A stretch of 64,000 bases of DNA from Nephromyces sp. MM_2019 (lineage: Eukaryota > Apicomplexa > Aconoidasida > Nephromycida). Where the stretch lies: assembly GCA_015657535.1 (NCBI GenBank), contig JADHZB010001089.1, forward strand, positions 1-64,000, given 5' to 3'. This document shows positions 11,901 through 22,781 of the stretch, piece by piece. Each line of letters opens with the position of its first letter. Position 1 is the first letter of the stretch. The position numbers and the translations under genes were made by a program. The notes under the pieces were generated by a model. The model did no database searches. It had not been told where the DNA came from and saw only the letters and a program-made list of their open reading frames with translations.

Positions 11901-14188
11901 AGGCTAAACACACAAGATTCTGAAGCAGCACAATATGCAATAGAAAATGGGCATAAAAAGGCAAGCAAAGAGACAAGCTAGGACTCCCAAGGCTAAGCAG
12001 TATAGCGAGACTCATTATCTCTTTTGATAATATTTCCCACCAAGAATATACTGCTTCAAAAATTTTGCAACAAGGTATGTACATAAAAGAGAGGATCTTT
12101 TTAATAATAATCTTATTAATAACTTATTGATGTAAGTAACACTGCATATCATTCCAAACGTGGTATATATTTCTGCCTCCTACCACTCTGAGAGCACATA
12201 CTCATTAATTTGTGAAGATTTGTAAAAAAATATTTTAGACTGACCGATAGAAGCAAAAACTCTTGAGCCATATCCAAAGACTACGTTTGGAACACCACGG
12301 CCACTTCCCATGTCAAGTATAACACTATTTTTATTCAAACCAAAAGTCTTCATTTTTTCCTCAACCAACTTCAAACCACTTTCAAGCACTTCACCGTACA
12401 TTCCTTCGTTGGAAGTACAAATGTGCATCATGGCTCCTTTAAAAAGAAAGGAAGTAGAGCGATCTAAGCCCTCTGAATACTGAAAAGTTCGCAAAATTAA
12501 CACACAACATATTCCATTTTTGAGAAGCTGAAAAAAAAACATGCAAATGAAGGACTAACTTCAATGTTAAAATTTGCAGTGTATCAGCTTATGATAAATC
12601 AAAAAAAAATAAAAATGACAAAAAAAAAAGAGGGTAAATTAGCAAGGTGCAGAGCATGAGCCAACGCTGGAAAAGAATATTTTATTGCTCGTTCAAACCA
12701 AATTAGTCCAATGATATACAATCGGCACCATTTTTCTTGGCTTACTCTTTAATCGATAACAAAATTGAGCAGCACACATTATAAGCCGCAAGTAACATGG
12801 GATATAAATCTATAATAAAGTTCGGTATAGAGATACTTTCTGGGGTTAAAAATATTTCACACGCGATCGACAAAAAATAAGATATCAATTGATTTAGTCC
12901 TTACTTATGCGTATACTTTTACATATAACGATGTGGACGGTTCCGTTAATGTGCTTTTTTGGTTTTTCAGCAGCCTTCACAGTTAAAAAAAAGTAAAAAT
13001 CAAGCACAGTAGAATCTACTTCAATCCATACTAAGCCATGTAATCGCGAGAAATTATTTTATAGAATTCGATCCCCTTGGAAAGAAGTGAATGGAAGACA
13101 AGTACTATCGCAGCCATACAGCATGAAATCCTCGACTGGGTATATTAACCGACTGAAAAATATTTTTTTGCACCCATTCTGAATTATCCTGTAAAGGACA
13201 TATAAAGACTCTTTTTAAAAAAAAGAAACAAAATTCTGCCGACCTCAGGTGAATTACTGGCTTTCTCTGTAGAAGCTTTATCAAAAACTTTTACAGGAAC
13301 TTTATGCAATGCTTCAACCAAGTAACTGGAACTCTTATCCCCCATTTCTTCCGGGATAATGACACCGGAGTCCTCTTTCTTAGATTTCGAAACATCGATA
13401 AGTAAGGAACCTGCAACAGCGGTCCTTGATACTCCACTGCAGGCTTCATTCTCCGATACATTATGAAAAGAGCTAGAGAGTCTGCCATTCCATTTTCTGA
13501 CTACTCTGATATTATAGGCATGCTGATTAGCCTCATCACTCCCGTTTATCGAATATTTTTCTGAGATGTTCGTGCTGTTACTTGACAGAAGCAATTCAGA
13601 TGTACATGCACTCAAAAGCAAGGAGGAGTTTTCTTTTCCGCTAGCAGAAATTTCTGCCCTTACCTCTAACGAGATGGCCTTTTCCTCAGTTGTCTTAGCC
13701 GGCCTTTCAGCGTTAGGTATAATCGAAGACTTGGTGCGATGCTCCTTCAATAAACTCTGTTCATACGTCGCAATCACAGCAGGCGCACAACCTTTTCCCG
13801 AATCCTTTGAATTTTTGTAGATACTGGAGGCACCAACACCCTGGCTTGCAGGGGTCTGCAAGGGTCTATTCTTCTCCGGCAAGACATCACATCCATCATG
13901 ATTTTCATGTACATAATCGGGTAAAAGGAGTTTCGATGCATGATTCGGGCTACCAACGACAACTTTCCGCAGGCCAGTTACTTCATGGTAATGGTCTTTC
14001 CTTTGGACTGATGAAATATTGCCATGTTGTTCTGGTTCCTTTGCATACTCCGGTGGAACCAAGCAAACGAGACTCTTTTGTTTCGTTGGTTGCCGCTCAT
14101 CTTTTAGAGTCTCTCGAGGTGTTAGAAGAGCAGAAGGTACATTACGAGAAGGTGGAAACCGCGCACATTTCTGTTGCGATTTCGCCAT
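5947..14188 (-). CDS. SAM-dependent methyltransferase, possibly DOT1-like; multi-exon
   Basis: The exons I join, in reading order, are 14188-13244, 12527-12245, 11095-10870, 10776-10691, 9020-8804, 7717-7438 and 6258-5947. All phases match, giving about 782 residues. The start is the ATG at 14188, directly after an in-frame TAA. Residues 1-315 are low-complexity and Ser-rich. The core carries MYGEV (about 358-362), the SAM motif LDMGSGRGVP (about 386-395), an acidic IEKC (about 411), DITAFDDF followed by THLYSFD (about 458-475), and GSGEGRSCYIY (about 536-546). This is a class I Rossmann methyltransferase. The YGE-then-DxGSGxG order recalls DOT1-type histone lysine methyltransferases, but that subfamily is an inference and the substrate is unknown. 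The basic, coiled-coil-like C-terminus (exons 6-7) depends on a weak donor (GTGGTT at 8803). Without it the protein stops at 8698 and the last two exons belong to another transcript. The first acceptor could also be at 12479. Confidence 0.8.
8148..8256. repeat. GT-rich degenerate simple repeat
   Basis: Runs of TGTGTG mix with GCGTGTGTGTATACGCC and related variants. The tract lies in the inferred intron 8803-7718 of the minus-strand methyltransferase gene, so it is CA-rich in the transcript. Confidence 0.8.
9787..10023 (+). CDS. Small ORF nested in a methyltransferase intron (doubtful)
   Basis: A 78-codon ORF with a true ATG lies opposite the long intron 10690-9021. Its product is Lys/Ser/Arg-rich, with a DLKKIKQK stretch, and looks more protein-like than most ORFs nearby. 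The opposite strand is also open for 62 codons here. I recognise no domain. It may be a nested gene, an unspliced exon, or chance. Confidence 0.15.
   Translation: MQDSSSILKELDLKKIKQKISDSSRKTVSCRSKDFNRSTLQLFGCKSKGVETVNYDIRNQRKPGYRAPLTEKFLRLTF
11209..11390. repeat. Degenerate GT-rich minisatellite, period about 20 bp
   Basis: Units resembling GATGTGTGTGCGGGTTCTT repeat with drift through this tract. It sits in the intron between exons 2 and 3 of the minus-strand methyltransferase (12244-11096), where the transcript reads it as CA/AC-rich. A short antisense ORF through it encodes a repetitive His/Thr/Arg product and is an artefact of the repeat. Confidence 0.85.
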
Positions 14189-17100
14189 TTATGCCAATCC
14201 GTTAAGTCTAAAACGTAATGGCTTGATGGAACCAGCAGCATTTGAAAGAGTGGTCATACGATATACAATTGTGCTTGAGAACAGGCTGCGAGTACAGCAT
14301 TTTCCCGGGCTACATTGAGCTGAGACACGAAACTACTCGCTAATGCCCCCTTCATAAAAGCTAGCGGTTGACTCAGCCACTTACTGGGACTGCGAAGACC
14401 GCCTGTAACAGTTGTTTAGAAGCCCAATTGGGATTGGGACAATGCCCGTAAACTCCGACTTGCGAGGGAACAAGAGCAAGCATCAACCATGAGCTGCAAC
14501 TCAGCTTATTATTGTGTGTAATTTAACACAGTCACCACTACGTTGCCTCATTTTATCAAGCAGCGCTTTTCAGAACTTAATAATAAAAATGAAGGCAATC
14601 ATAGAAAATTTTTTCGTGATTTAAGGTGTGAGGATCCACTCATGTTGCTTAGTTAGACATTTCAATGCCAGAAAGACATAATTCATCCAGAAGAACTGAT
14701 GAGGCACGCTTACTCTAAGGGCTAAAACTAGTGCTATATTCAGCAAATATGCGACTTGTTCAGGGATTTTGCTAGTTGCGTATAAAGTGTAAGTGTGTAG
14801 TCAAGAAACAGCAGGTCGTGCGTTCACTGCACAACCACGCATCTATTTTGAATCGTTAGCCTATTCCTAAAGTTAGCTAGTACATCTTCTAGGCATGAGA
14901 CATGAGTTTTTTTCTCAATTCACAACTTGTAGCAGCGCTAGAAAAGTTGCAAGGCGTAGTCACATCCCTGCAGGTAATAAAGGTACCCTATGGTCATATT
15001 TGCAATCTAATCATAAAAAAAGCTGTAAACAAATCGATACTTTTTCTAAGAGATGTAGTAAAAAATGTACCAGACACGAAAAAGCAACATATAAGGGGAA
15101 GCACTACAAAAATACTTACTTAGTATGTGATTTTCATTAGTGAACATGGATTAACTTGTCTCGTGTTTTTAAATAGTAAACATCAGAAATTGACTTTAAG
15201 TTAAGATGGCGAATATGTTCTACCACTTAAAACATTAATATCATACTCAAAATACCAACAATTATCCTTTTGCAAAGTTGAAGGAATATAAGTAAAGCTG
15301 AAATTTATGAAACTTGAAGGCATACCTACTTAGAAGCCCTATAATAGAAACAAAGTGACACCTCAAAAAAAGAAATGATGCTTACTTTGATGATAAAGTT
15401 GGCCCTGTGGCATAGGGCCAATATAATATCCTGCAGCAGATCTGCGATAGTCACACAGATTTTGATTATACTTCCTTGAGGAGCTAGCTTATGCTGCTAT
15501 TATATTTACCCGTGATGTTTCTATCAAATAATCTACTTCAGGATATATTCCACGTCTCACCGCTACAAAACTACCTACGCTGCAATTTTTTAGTGCTAGA
15601 TTATGTGATGTCAAAGCTATACTTTTGCGTGTTATTTCGCTCACTCTCAAATAGCACGAGGCATACACAGCATCAGCAACCATCATAAGTTTATTTTCGC
15701 TGCTATTCTAGTTAACCTTAAATAGCGTGGAAATTTTTGCATAACGCAACAAAAATTGGGGCATGTTCTCTTTTATATTTCTATCTGCTATAATCGTACG
15801 CTAAATATCCCCAAAGGCATAAGAGAATAAAACTTTATACTTTTAAAGTACAACAACAGCTCTCATGCATTATTAAGTGATTCAACTGTATTCTACAATA
15901 TTGTTAAGCTAAGCTTATGTTATTATATTAATAAGTGATAAAGCCTTGAAACTATGGAAAAAATTTAAACAAAAAATGTACAGAAAATACGGTGGCTCAA
16001 AGCTTATCCATCACTACTGGCGATTGCAACGATAAATTTTTTCTACGCGAATTTCCTGCTCAACCAAAAAAAAATTGTAACTATGTTTTCAACAATTTAG
16101 CAGTTCCATCGCAATGACTAAATGAGTGTGTGACACCAAATTACAAGACTCTTTAACTGCTTTACTGCTTAATGTTTTGTCCATCTTGTTTATATGCTGC
16201 ATCATCTAGGAAGTATTAATGAATCACTGAAATTAAATTGTATACCAATAATATCAGTTGAGGCGCCTGTATCGACGTAACAGCTGTACCCTAGCAAAAT
16301 ACGTGCTTTGGGGTTATCATAACAACTTCTGAGAATATTTATTAAGCACTAGTCTCTAAAGAAGGACTCATTGCACTTCGCACTATTTCACACATAAAAT
16401 TCCACTTAGATCCACCTTGAAACGCGCGTAACCTATGTCTATAACAGGGCAAATAGCATAGCGTATTTTTTTATGCTGTTGATTGTCTTGTACACTTAAA
16501 AAATAAAAAGAAAAGCAGTGTCTATCACACAAGGCAATACAATAATCGCTCAGGAGTTCAATTACAGAAGTAGCAGATTTATACAGCTACATGATATCCC
16601 ATCAATTCTTATTTTTTTGGCTGAAGACGAACCATTCAAACTTAAGGCACTGCTGCGAAACAAAAAAAAATTAGCCTATTAGAAACCTTTTTTTGGGACT
16701 GACCTCAATGAGGATCGTAAAATGACATATAGGATTTCACGGAGTTGTTAAGAGAATCCACGGGGATATCCTCAATCAATGCCAGAGAGCTGAATGCTGG
16801 GCTTGCGAGTATTGCTATCTTAAGTGCTATTTTAAAGAGAAAAAAGAGCACCGATTTTCTCACCAGAATTAGAATTCTAACGTGTTTTCTTTAATTAAGG
16901 GAATGATTATTCATTAGATAACATTGTGGCTTTTTTGAAACTGCTAGCTTTTGCTTAGTTTGAATTTTTCTCACTTACACAATATTGCGTGATACCATTC
17001 TTCCTGAAAGTAAAGTAGGGTTCATGAGTGAATTCTGTACGAGCTTGCAATATCTACCTGAGAAAAAGAAAGCTACGTGGATATTAGCTGAGCTGCGAAA

Positions 17101-18189
17101 ATTTCTCGTGATTTTGCGTGGGTACATTGAGATCCCCACAATAAGTGTAAAAGATGTCATGAGTAATAGCTGCAATTCACTAGTCTAAGGCTGCATGTAA
17201 AAACGGCTTGCCGATTCTTTTTTTAGTTTTTATGCTGTGCATCTACGTTGTATGGCATTTAATTATCCTTATGCGGGAATTATCAGCGCCCCTCTAATAT
17301 GCTGAGCAATTCATAAAGAGGCTTCTATTTTATATACCAAGCTGCTACTTATGTATGCGTTTCAATCAGTAGGCGATGTTTTTCTAAGCTACCTACTCGG
17401 CAGCCATGCTAGTAGTAGCTATCCATTCGATGCATCAATTAGTCATTAAATACCTTCTGCAGCAGCCCTGCTGGTAACGGAGGACTGGCTTGCCACGTTG
17501 AGCTCAGAAGATCATGAAGCTTCTTCGAATAGCTCGAATGCATGTAGATTATCGCTGATAGCAGGAATTTCTGAGAAGATGAGCTTTTAACTATTTCACG
17601 TGTTTCACAAGATGCTAGTTTGAAGTGCCATGAGCAGGTAGCTAAGAAGCTTTTTACCACAGGCTCTGCTTAGTTTTCGCTCGATAGCAGTCCCCTACTG
17701 AAACCATTTCAACCGCGTGCGGGCGGTCAAACCATGCTACCGCAATTAGCATACATTGAAGAAGCTTAATAACTTTTAAAAGATTCACACGAAGACCTAG
17801 GGTATGATAGTACCAATTTCACATTTCGTCATTGGCTGTATTCCCTTGCGATTTTATCCCCGAAGAATGCGATACTCTCTTATTGGGACATGCTGCTATC
17901 ACGTAAAAGTTTAAGGCTTTTGGGGAGACGCGAAAAACGTTATTCGGATCCTTAATCCACGCTTTCCTTCCTCATTGCAACCGATCTAGCTTTCTGAAGT
18001 ATGCAGTGGACGCGGTGAGGAAGGCATTGTGGAACGAAAAACATAGAGTGAGCTCTGCTTATCCTGTTTTACAGTACCTTAAAAATGTTTCACTTTCAAA
18101 CCTAGAATATAATAGTTGCTATAAGAAGCTCTGTTTCAGTGTGAATACTTCCACTTCTGTCTACTTGCACTACCATTACTATTGAAGAG
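14189..18189. other. About 4 kb between divergent genes; no confident gene
   Basis: This separates the minus-strand methyltransferase start from the plus-strand RWDD1 start, so both promoters should lie here. Two plus-strand ORFs look mildly protein-like. One is 14902-15123 (73 codons, true ATG, with a possible GTAATA donor after codon 24). The other is 16985-17188 (67 codons, containing a Lys/Leu-rich helix-like stretch). I could not link them with confidence or recognise a family. The remaining ORFs are scattered and antisense to one another. Confidence 0.5.
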
Positions 18190-20313
18190 ATGGCGACGAC
18201 AGACGTAGAAGAAGATCAGCTCATGGAGCTTGAAGCTCTGGAGAGCTTGTTCATGCATGAGGATGAATTTCAGAAAATTGGAGATAAATCCTTCCTAATA
18301 CGACTATGGCCATATCCGGACAAGAGCCAAGAAAATCTTGTTAGCTTGGAACTCAAAATAGAATTTTCTGACTGTTACCCTAACGAATTACCTATTTGGG
18401 AATTCACTGAAGGTACTTTAAACGAGTCCTGACTCAATTTTTGTGGAGAAATATGTGAGCTTTCGCCCCAATAACTCAACTTTTTGACGAATTTGCTTGA
18501 AATTCTTCGTGAGTCCTCCATTATTGAACTTATGCAAGACTCTGCTATTGGTGCTGTTGCATACATGTTTGGAACTGTTCTCTTGCAGCTTCACATCGCT
18601 TGCGTGTACCGGGTGATTTTTTTTTTTGAAGAGGCAAGCGACTATAGGTGACATAATTTCCGCTTTTTATTTTCATAACTGTGACTCTTTAAGATTTGGA
18701 ACTTAGTTTTATAAGTTTTAATTTCAATGCTGGCAGAATGTTTCTAACTCTTTTTTCCAGTAAAAAACCTGGACAATACCCAATTAGAAGAATTGACAAA
18801 GATCCTCAAAGATGTAGGAACTTCACAGTTAGGCAGCCCGATGATATTTAGTATTGCAACAGAGCTTCAAGTAAGTACATTTTGGTGGTGCATGGGCATT
18901 TAAGCTCATTTACGTATATTCAGTACAACAGCTAATGCTACGTAATATCAGTTTCATGAGATTGGCAACTGACAAGGGTTATGAAGCCGATCTCTCGAAT
19001 ATTTCAATGCTTTAGTGATGTCGTGGTATAGTCTATGGATGAAGTTATGGGGAGTTATGCTTCCGGAATGCTTGTAGAATATAATGGATGTCTCTCATAG
19101 AATACGCTCCCGAAAAAAGACTAATATTTGAAAGCTTCGAAAGAAATTTTATACTTACCTTGCAAATATTCCTCTCTTCCCCCCCTTTTTTTGCTATGTG
19201 CTCTGCAGGGTTGGCTAAGGGATAACAACTGTGTGCCTATTTCCATGCACGATGAAATGTTGAACCGCATGAAGGAGAGTTCTGAAAGCTCTGTCGCTAA
19301 GTCTAAGAAAGTTGCAGATCTCGGTGACCCTTCGGAAGATACCTCGGATGCTGAATTCGATGATACTGATTTTGGGGAATTCAAGGGTTTGGAAATGAAA
19401 TCCTTAGTGCAAGAATCGGTGAGTTATGTTTTTTTTATGATGCTAGTTTTTTCTGAGCTTATTGCGGCTTGAGAATCCTTTATAGCTGCCATTTAAGATA
19501 TACATATTAGAAAAGATAGCCAGCTTATCTGAGCACAAGAATATAGTGTAGAAACTTGTTCGTTTTTTGCCAGCCAATATTAGCCAATGAGAAGTGTAAT
19601 ATTTATTCTGTATAGGTGATGTGCTTTGTAAGTGATAATACTGTTGCGTGAATGAATGCTATTCGTTTTCTATTCAGATAATACGGAGTTAATCCCGTGT
19701 TCGCTCCTAAATAGTTATGGTCGCGTGAAATACTGCAGACAAATAACTCTTTATGCTGGTGCTGGGCTTTATTGTCTAATTTTCATGCTTTCACTGCTTT
19801 TTTTGTAGCAAAAAATTCTAAAGTGCTTGAAGTGCGCTAAGATTATAGCTCGTCTTGCTTGGCTATTCATGGCACTTCATTTGCTCACTGGAACTTCTTT
19901 TTTTTTCGCAGTGGTACTATATATCGTTAATAGTTGAAAAAACTGCTAAAATTTATTTTTTTGATAGAATTATTCAGAGCCAGTCGTTCTAATCTAATCC
20001 TTCTCGCTACTTTGTACCATTTGAAATTTTTTTTTATGTGATGCAGCTGTGTATATCGCATCATTGTACTACCAAGTTTTGCCGTAATCGCTTTTGCCAA
20101 AATATCCTTTAGTGTTCCTTTGGTAATTTTCAGGAGCAGATAACAGCTGCTCAATTTGCTCAATGGGCTCAGAATTTTAGAATTGAAATGGAAAATTGTG
20201 GTTTGTGGACAAGGTATAGTAATCTGGATTCCTCAGCACTTAGTGGACGACAGCTATTTGAAGGAGATGCTTCTTTAGCGACGCAGGACGTTGAAAGCAG
20301 TTTAGCATCTTAG
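18190..20313 (+). CDS. RWDD1: RWD domain protein, RWDD1/DFRP2 (Gir2) family, complete
   Basis: Four exons (18190-18412, 18761-18870, 19209-19418, 20134-20313) join in phase to give 240 residues, matching the usual length of about 240 in this family. Residues 1 to about 111 form the RWD domain: an acidic start with ELEALESLF, then YPNELPIWEF. An acidic linker follows (DTSDAEFDDTDFGEF). The C-terminus carries LSGRQLFEGD (about 217-226), the motif typical of RWDD1/Gir2. From family knowledge, these cytosolic proteins bind and stabilise the GTPase DRG2 (yeast Rbg2) and can bind Gcn1, linking them to translation and the amino-acid stress response. The donors are GTACTT, GTAAGT and GTGAGT, and the acceptors follow T-rich tracts. 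No truncation is seen. Orthology is an inference from motif order and length. Confidence 0.93.
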
Positions 20314-22781
20314 TATGTATCGCGTAGTTTTTGGTCCGTGGTATTGTCCCCCCCTATGGGATATAGGTCGCTATTATGCTGCTTCATAGCAATTTTGGGA
20401 GTAACATTTTTGTTGCAAGGAAAAATATGGAGGGTATGTGTGGCGTGCTTCGTGCTCATGTAGCATCCTCCCAATAATTAACGATATATTAATTGTGCTC
20501 CGCAATTATCATGGTATTACTCCCGATAAGCATTAAGTCCTTACTTGGTTTCCGGTTTCTCTGTATATATATTTTACAGTGAAATCGTTTTTACTGCTAC
20601 CTTCGAAGCTCATAATTTTTTACTTCACGTATATGGACAAATGAAGTGATAACTAATGGCCCGTAGAGAGTGCTGTGTTGATCAAGTTAATAGCACCAGC
20701 ATCGCTATGAATTTTCTGGTTTTGATGCCTTCTGGCCTCTTCTCTTTAATTTGCTATAATGTCTAATTCTCCTATAGAGAGAAAGTTATATTTGATGTTA
20801 ACAAAAATCCGTGTGCTCCTCGCTCTATTCGATAGGGAGGCAGAGATTTAACCGTTCTCCCACTTTTTATGTGGCTTTGTTCGACTAATACTCTGTAAAC
20901 TAAAATTCTTATGCACTACTTCCCGCGACGTGCGTATACTCCCTTAAGGTAGCACCCTTTCCTTTGAATGACTTGCTTTTGTTTTGTTTAGTGATAGTTA
21001 TAAATATGCCGCAACGTTGGGAAATTCCTTGTGCTTTAATTCATGTGTTCTTCCTGCTGCGTTACAATTTTTATGTACTAAAACAGATTAACAGTGCTAG
21101 TACAGGTTTACTATAGCTTGTTCATTTTTGGTGCGCCTGAAGTTTTTACTGAATTCTGCTTAAATATTCCTTTCTTTCGAATAGAAAGTTTATTTAAATT
21201 TATAATTAATATGTCAAAAGGGTTGGCGCTTCCTGTTATTTTTAGTTTTGTACTTGCAGTCGCGCACTGCATTTTGCCTCAGGTGCCATTGATTTTTTGC
21301 AGAACGCTTATTTCGCTGCAGGCGCATCTCATAATGAAAAACATGATGAGCCGAAAACTTAGCTTATGTGCCAGAAAGTCGTTTAAAAGCTTCTGATATA
21401 ATAATGACGATGCCTTACTATAATATGAAAGGTCAAAATATTTTTCTGAAACGACATCAAATTATGTAGGTAACAGCATTGGCTGTGTTTTTCTCCTTGC
21501 TTACTGCATCTACTCAGCAGCCGTAATAATAGAATACTCTTTTTTTAGGTCCTTAGTATAGTGCATGCCGCTTTTTTTCGTGGATGTTTACCCATTCAAA
21601 GTGTGGAACTTACATCCTTAAAAATGCTGATTCGTTATTTTGAGGCCGTATTATTAGCTTCCCACTGTTCTTCCATTTGAATGGAATCAAATTTTTAGTT
21701 CCACTACTACTAGCCCATCTCAAAGAAGTAAGATACTCTCGTAGGTATATGATTGTGTGGTTGGCGAAGCAGATGCTTTTTTAACATTTTAATGAAAGAA
21801 GCCTTTTTTATGCCGAAAAGTTGTGTCTTAGATACATCTGATGATAGTCTACTACGAAGGTGTTTTTTCTGTAGATTAGCAAATAGCGTGCATCCATGAA
21901 ATAGCAAAATGTTTCGGAGCTGTTTGCATGCTTACATTTATGAAGGTATTTTTTTGCATTTCACTTAGTGCAGCAAAAATAATAATATTTGTGATTACAG
22001 ATTACGCTGCATTAATGCTACATACTATTTCCGGCAGCAGGTCTGCTGCTTGGGGTCTGGCTTAATCGAGCATACATCTCGACTTGATAAAATAGTTTAA
22101 TAAGCTCTTTATGAAGAAGCGCGACAAACTTTCAGGCTGAATTCTGACATGAGATATATACAGTAGGCTTGTCTAATCGGAATCGAAGCATAAAGTTATG
22201 AAAGGACTGTACCATGTCAGGCACCATCGTTTCAAAGTAGTTATACCGTGGTTACTATCAGAATAACTCGCGCAGAGACCCTTTCTTCTCCGCGGCCACT
22301 AAGCTTATATTGTGTTGCCCCTACCGTGTTAACCAATATCCTGCTAATTCACAAGATAATTTGACTAACAAAAGCATGCGCAAAATTGATAATTGAGATA
22401 CGCTTGTGAATATTGCCGCTGTGATGCCTTAGTTGAGATTCGTGCATGCCGATTACCATGGTGCTAGCTACATTCGTAATAATTATAAAGTGACATCATC
22501 CCCTGCATTTTTAGAAGAGCAAAATCTATCAGTGAGGCATCCTAGCTTACCGCTGACTAATATTGTTGGAATTGCTCCTTATATGTATGAATGTTGCCTA
22601 CCTGCCTTGACCAATTCTTATGCAGAATAACTAATAATTTGACTGCTATTAAGAGTCTACAGACACTTGATGATACAGGCTCATTCGCTTGCCAGCCACA
22701 GTTTTACGGTGAATGAAGTTTACTGGCTATACGTATGAGCCAGATGCATCTCCCTGGATAAATAAAACTGAGAGTGGGTTG
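20314..22781. other. T-rich intergenic region; no supported gene
   Basis: It lies downstream of RWDD1 and upstream of the COWP-like gene. The longest plus ORF (21094-21396, 100 codons) is Leu/Phe/Ile-rich throughout, as T-rich DNA encodes in any frame. It starts at a non-ATG codon and has no recognisable motif. The ORF at 22433-22630 also lacks support. The region should contain the RWDD1 3' UTR and the promoter of the next gene. Confidence 0.6.

Noticed and set aside
11896..12084. Possible extra methyltransferase exon (AVYSWWEILSKE)
   Set aside because: Exon 2 (ending 12245, phase 1) joins exon 3 (11095) directly in frame and restores the expected methyltransferase reading, leaving no place for it.
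13566..14318. Three plus-strand ORFs of 84-132 codons
   Set aside because: They are antisense shadows of the first methyltransferase exon on the minus strand.
21094..21396. 100-codon hydrophobic plus-strand ORF, possible membrane protein
   Set aside because: Non-ATG start, Leu/Phe-rich as expected from T-rich DNA in any frame, and no recognisable motif.
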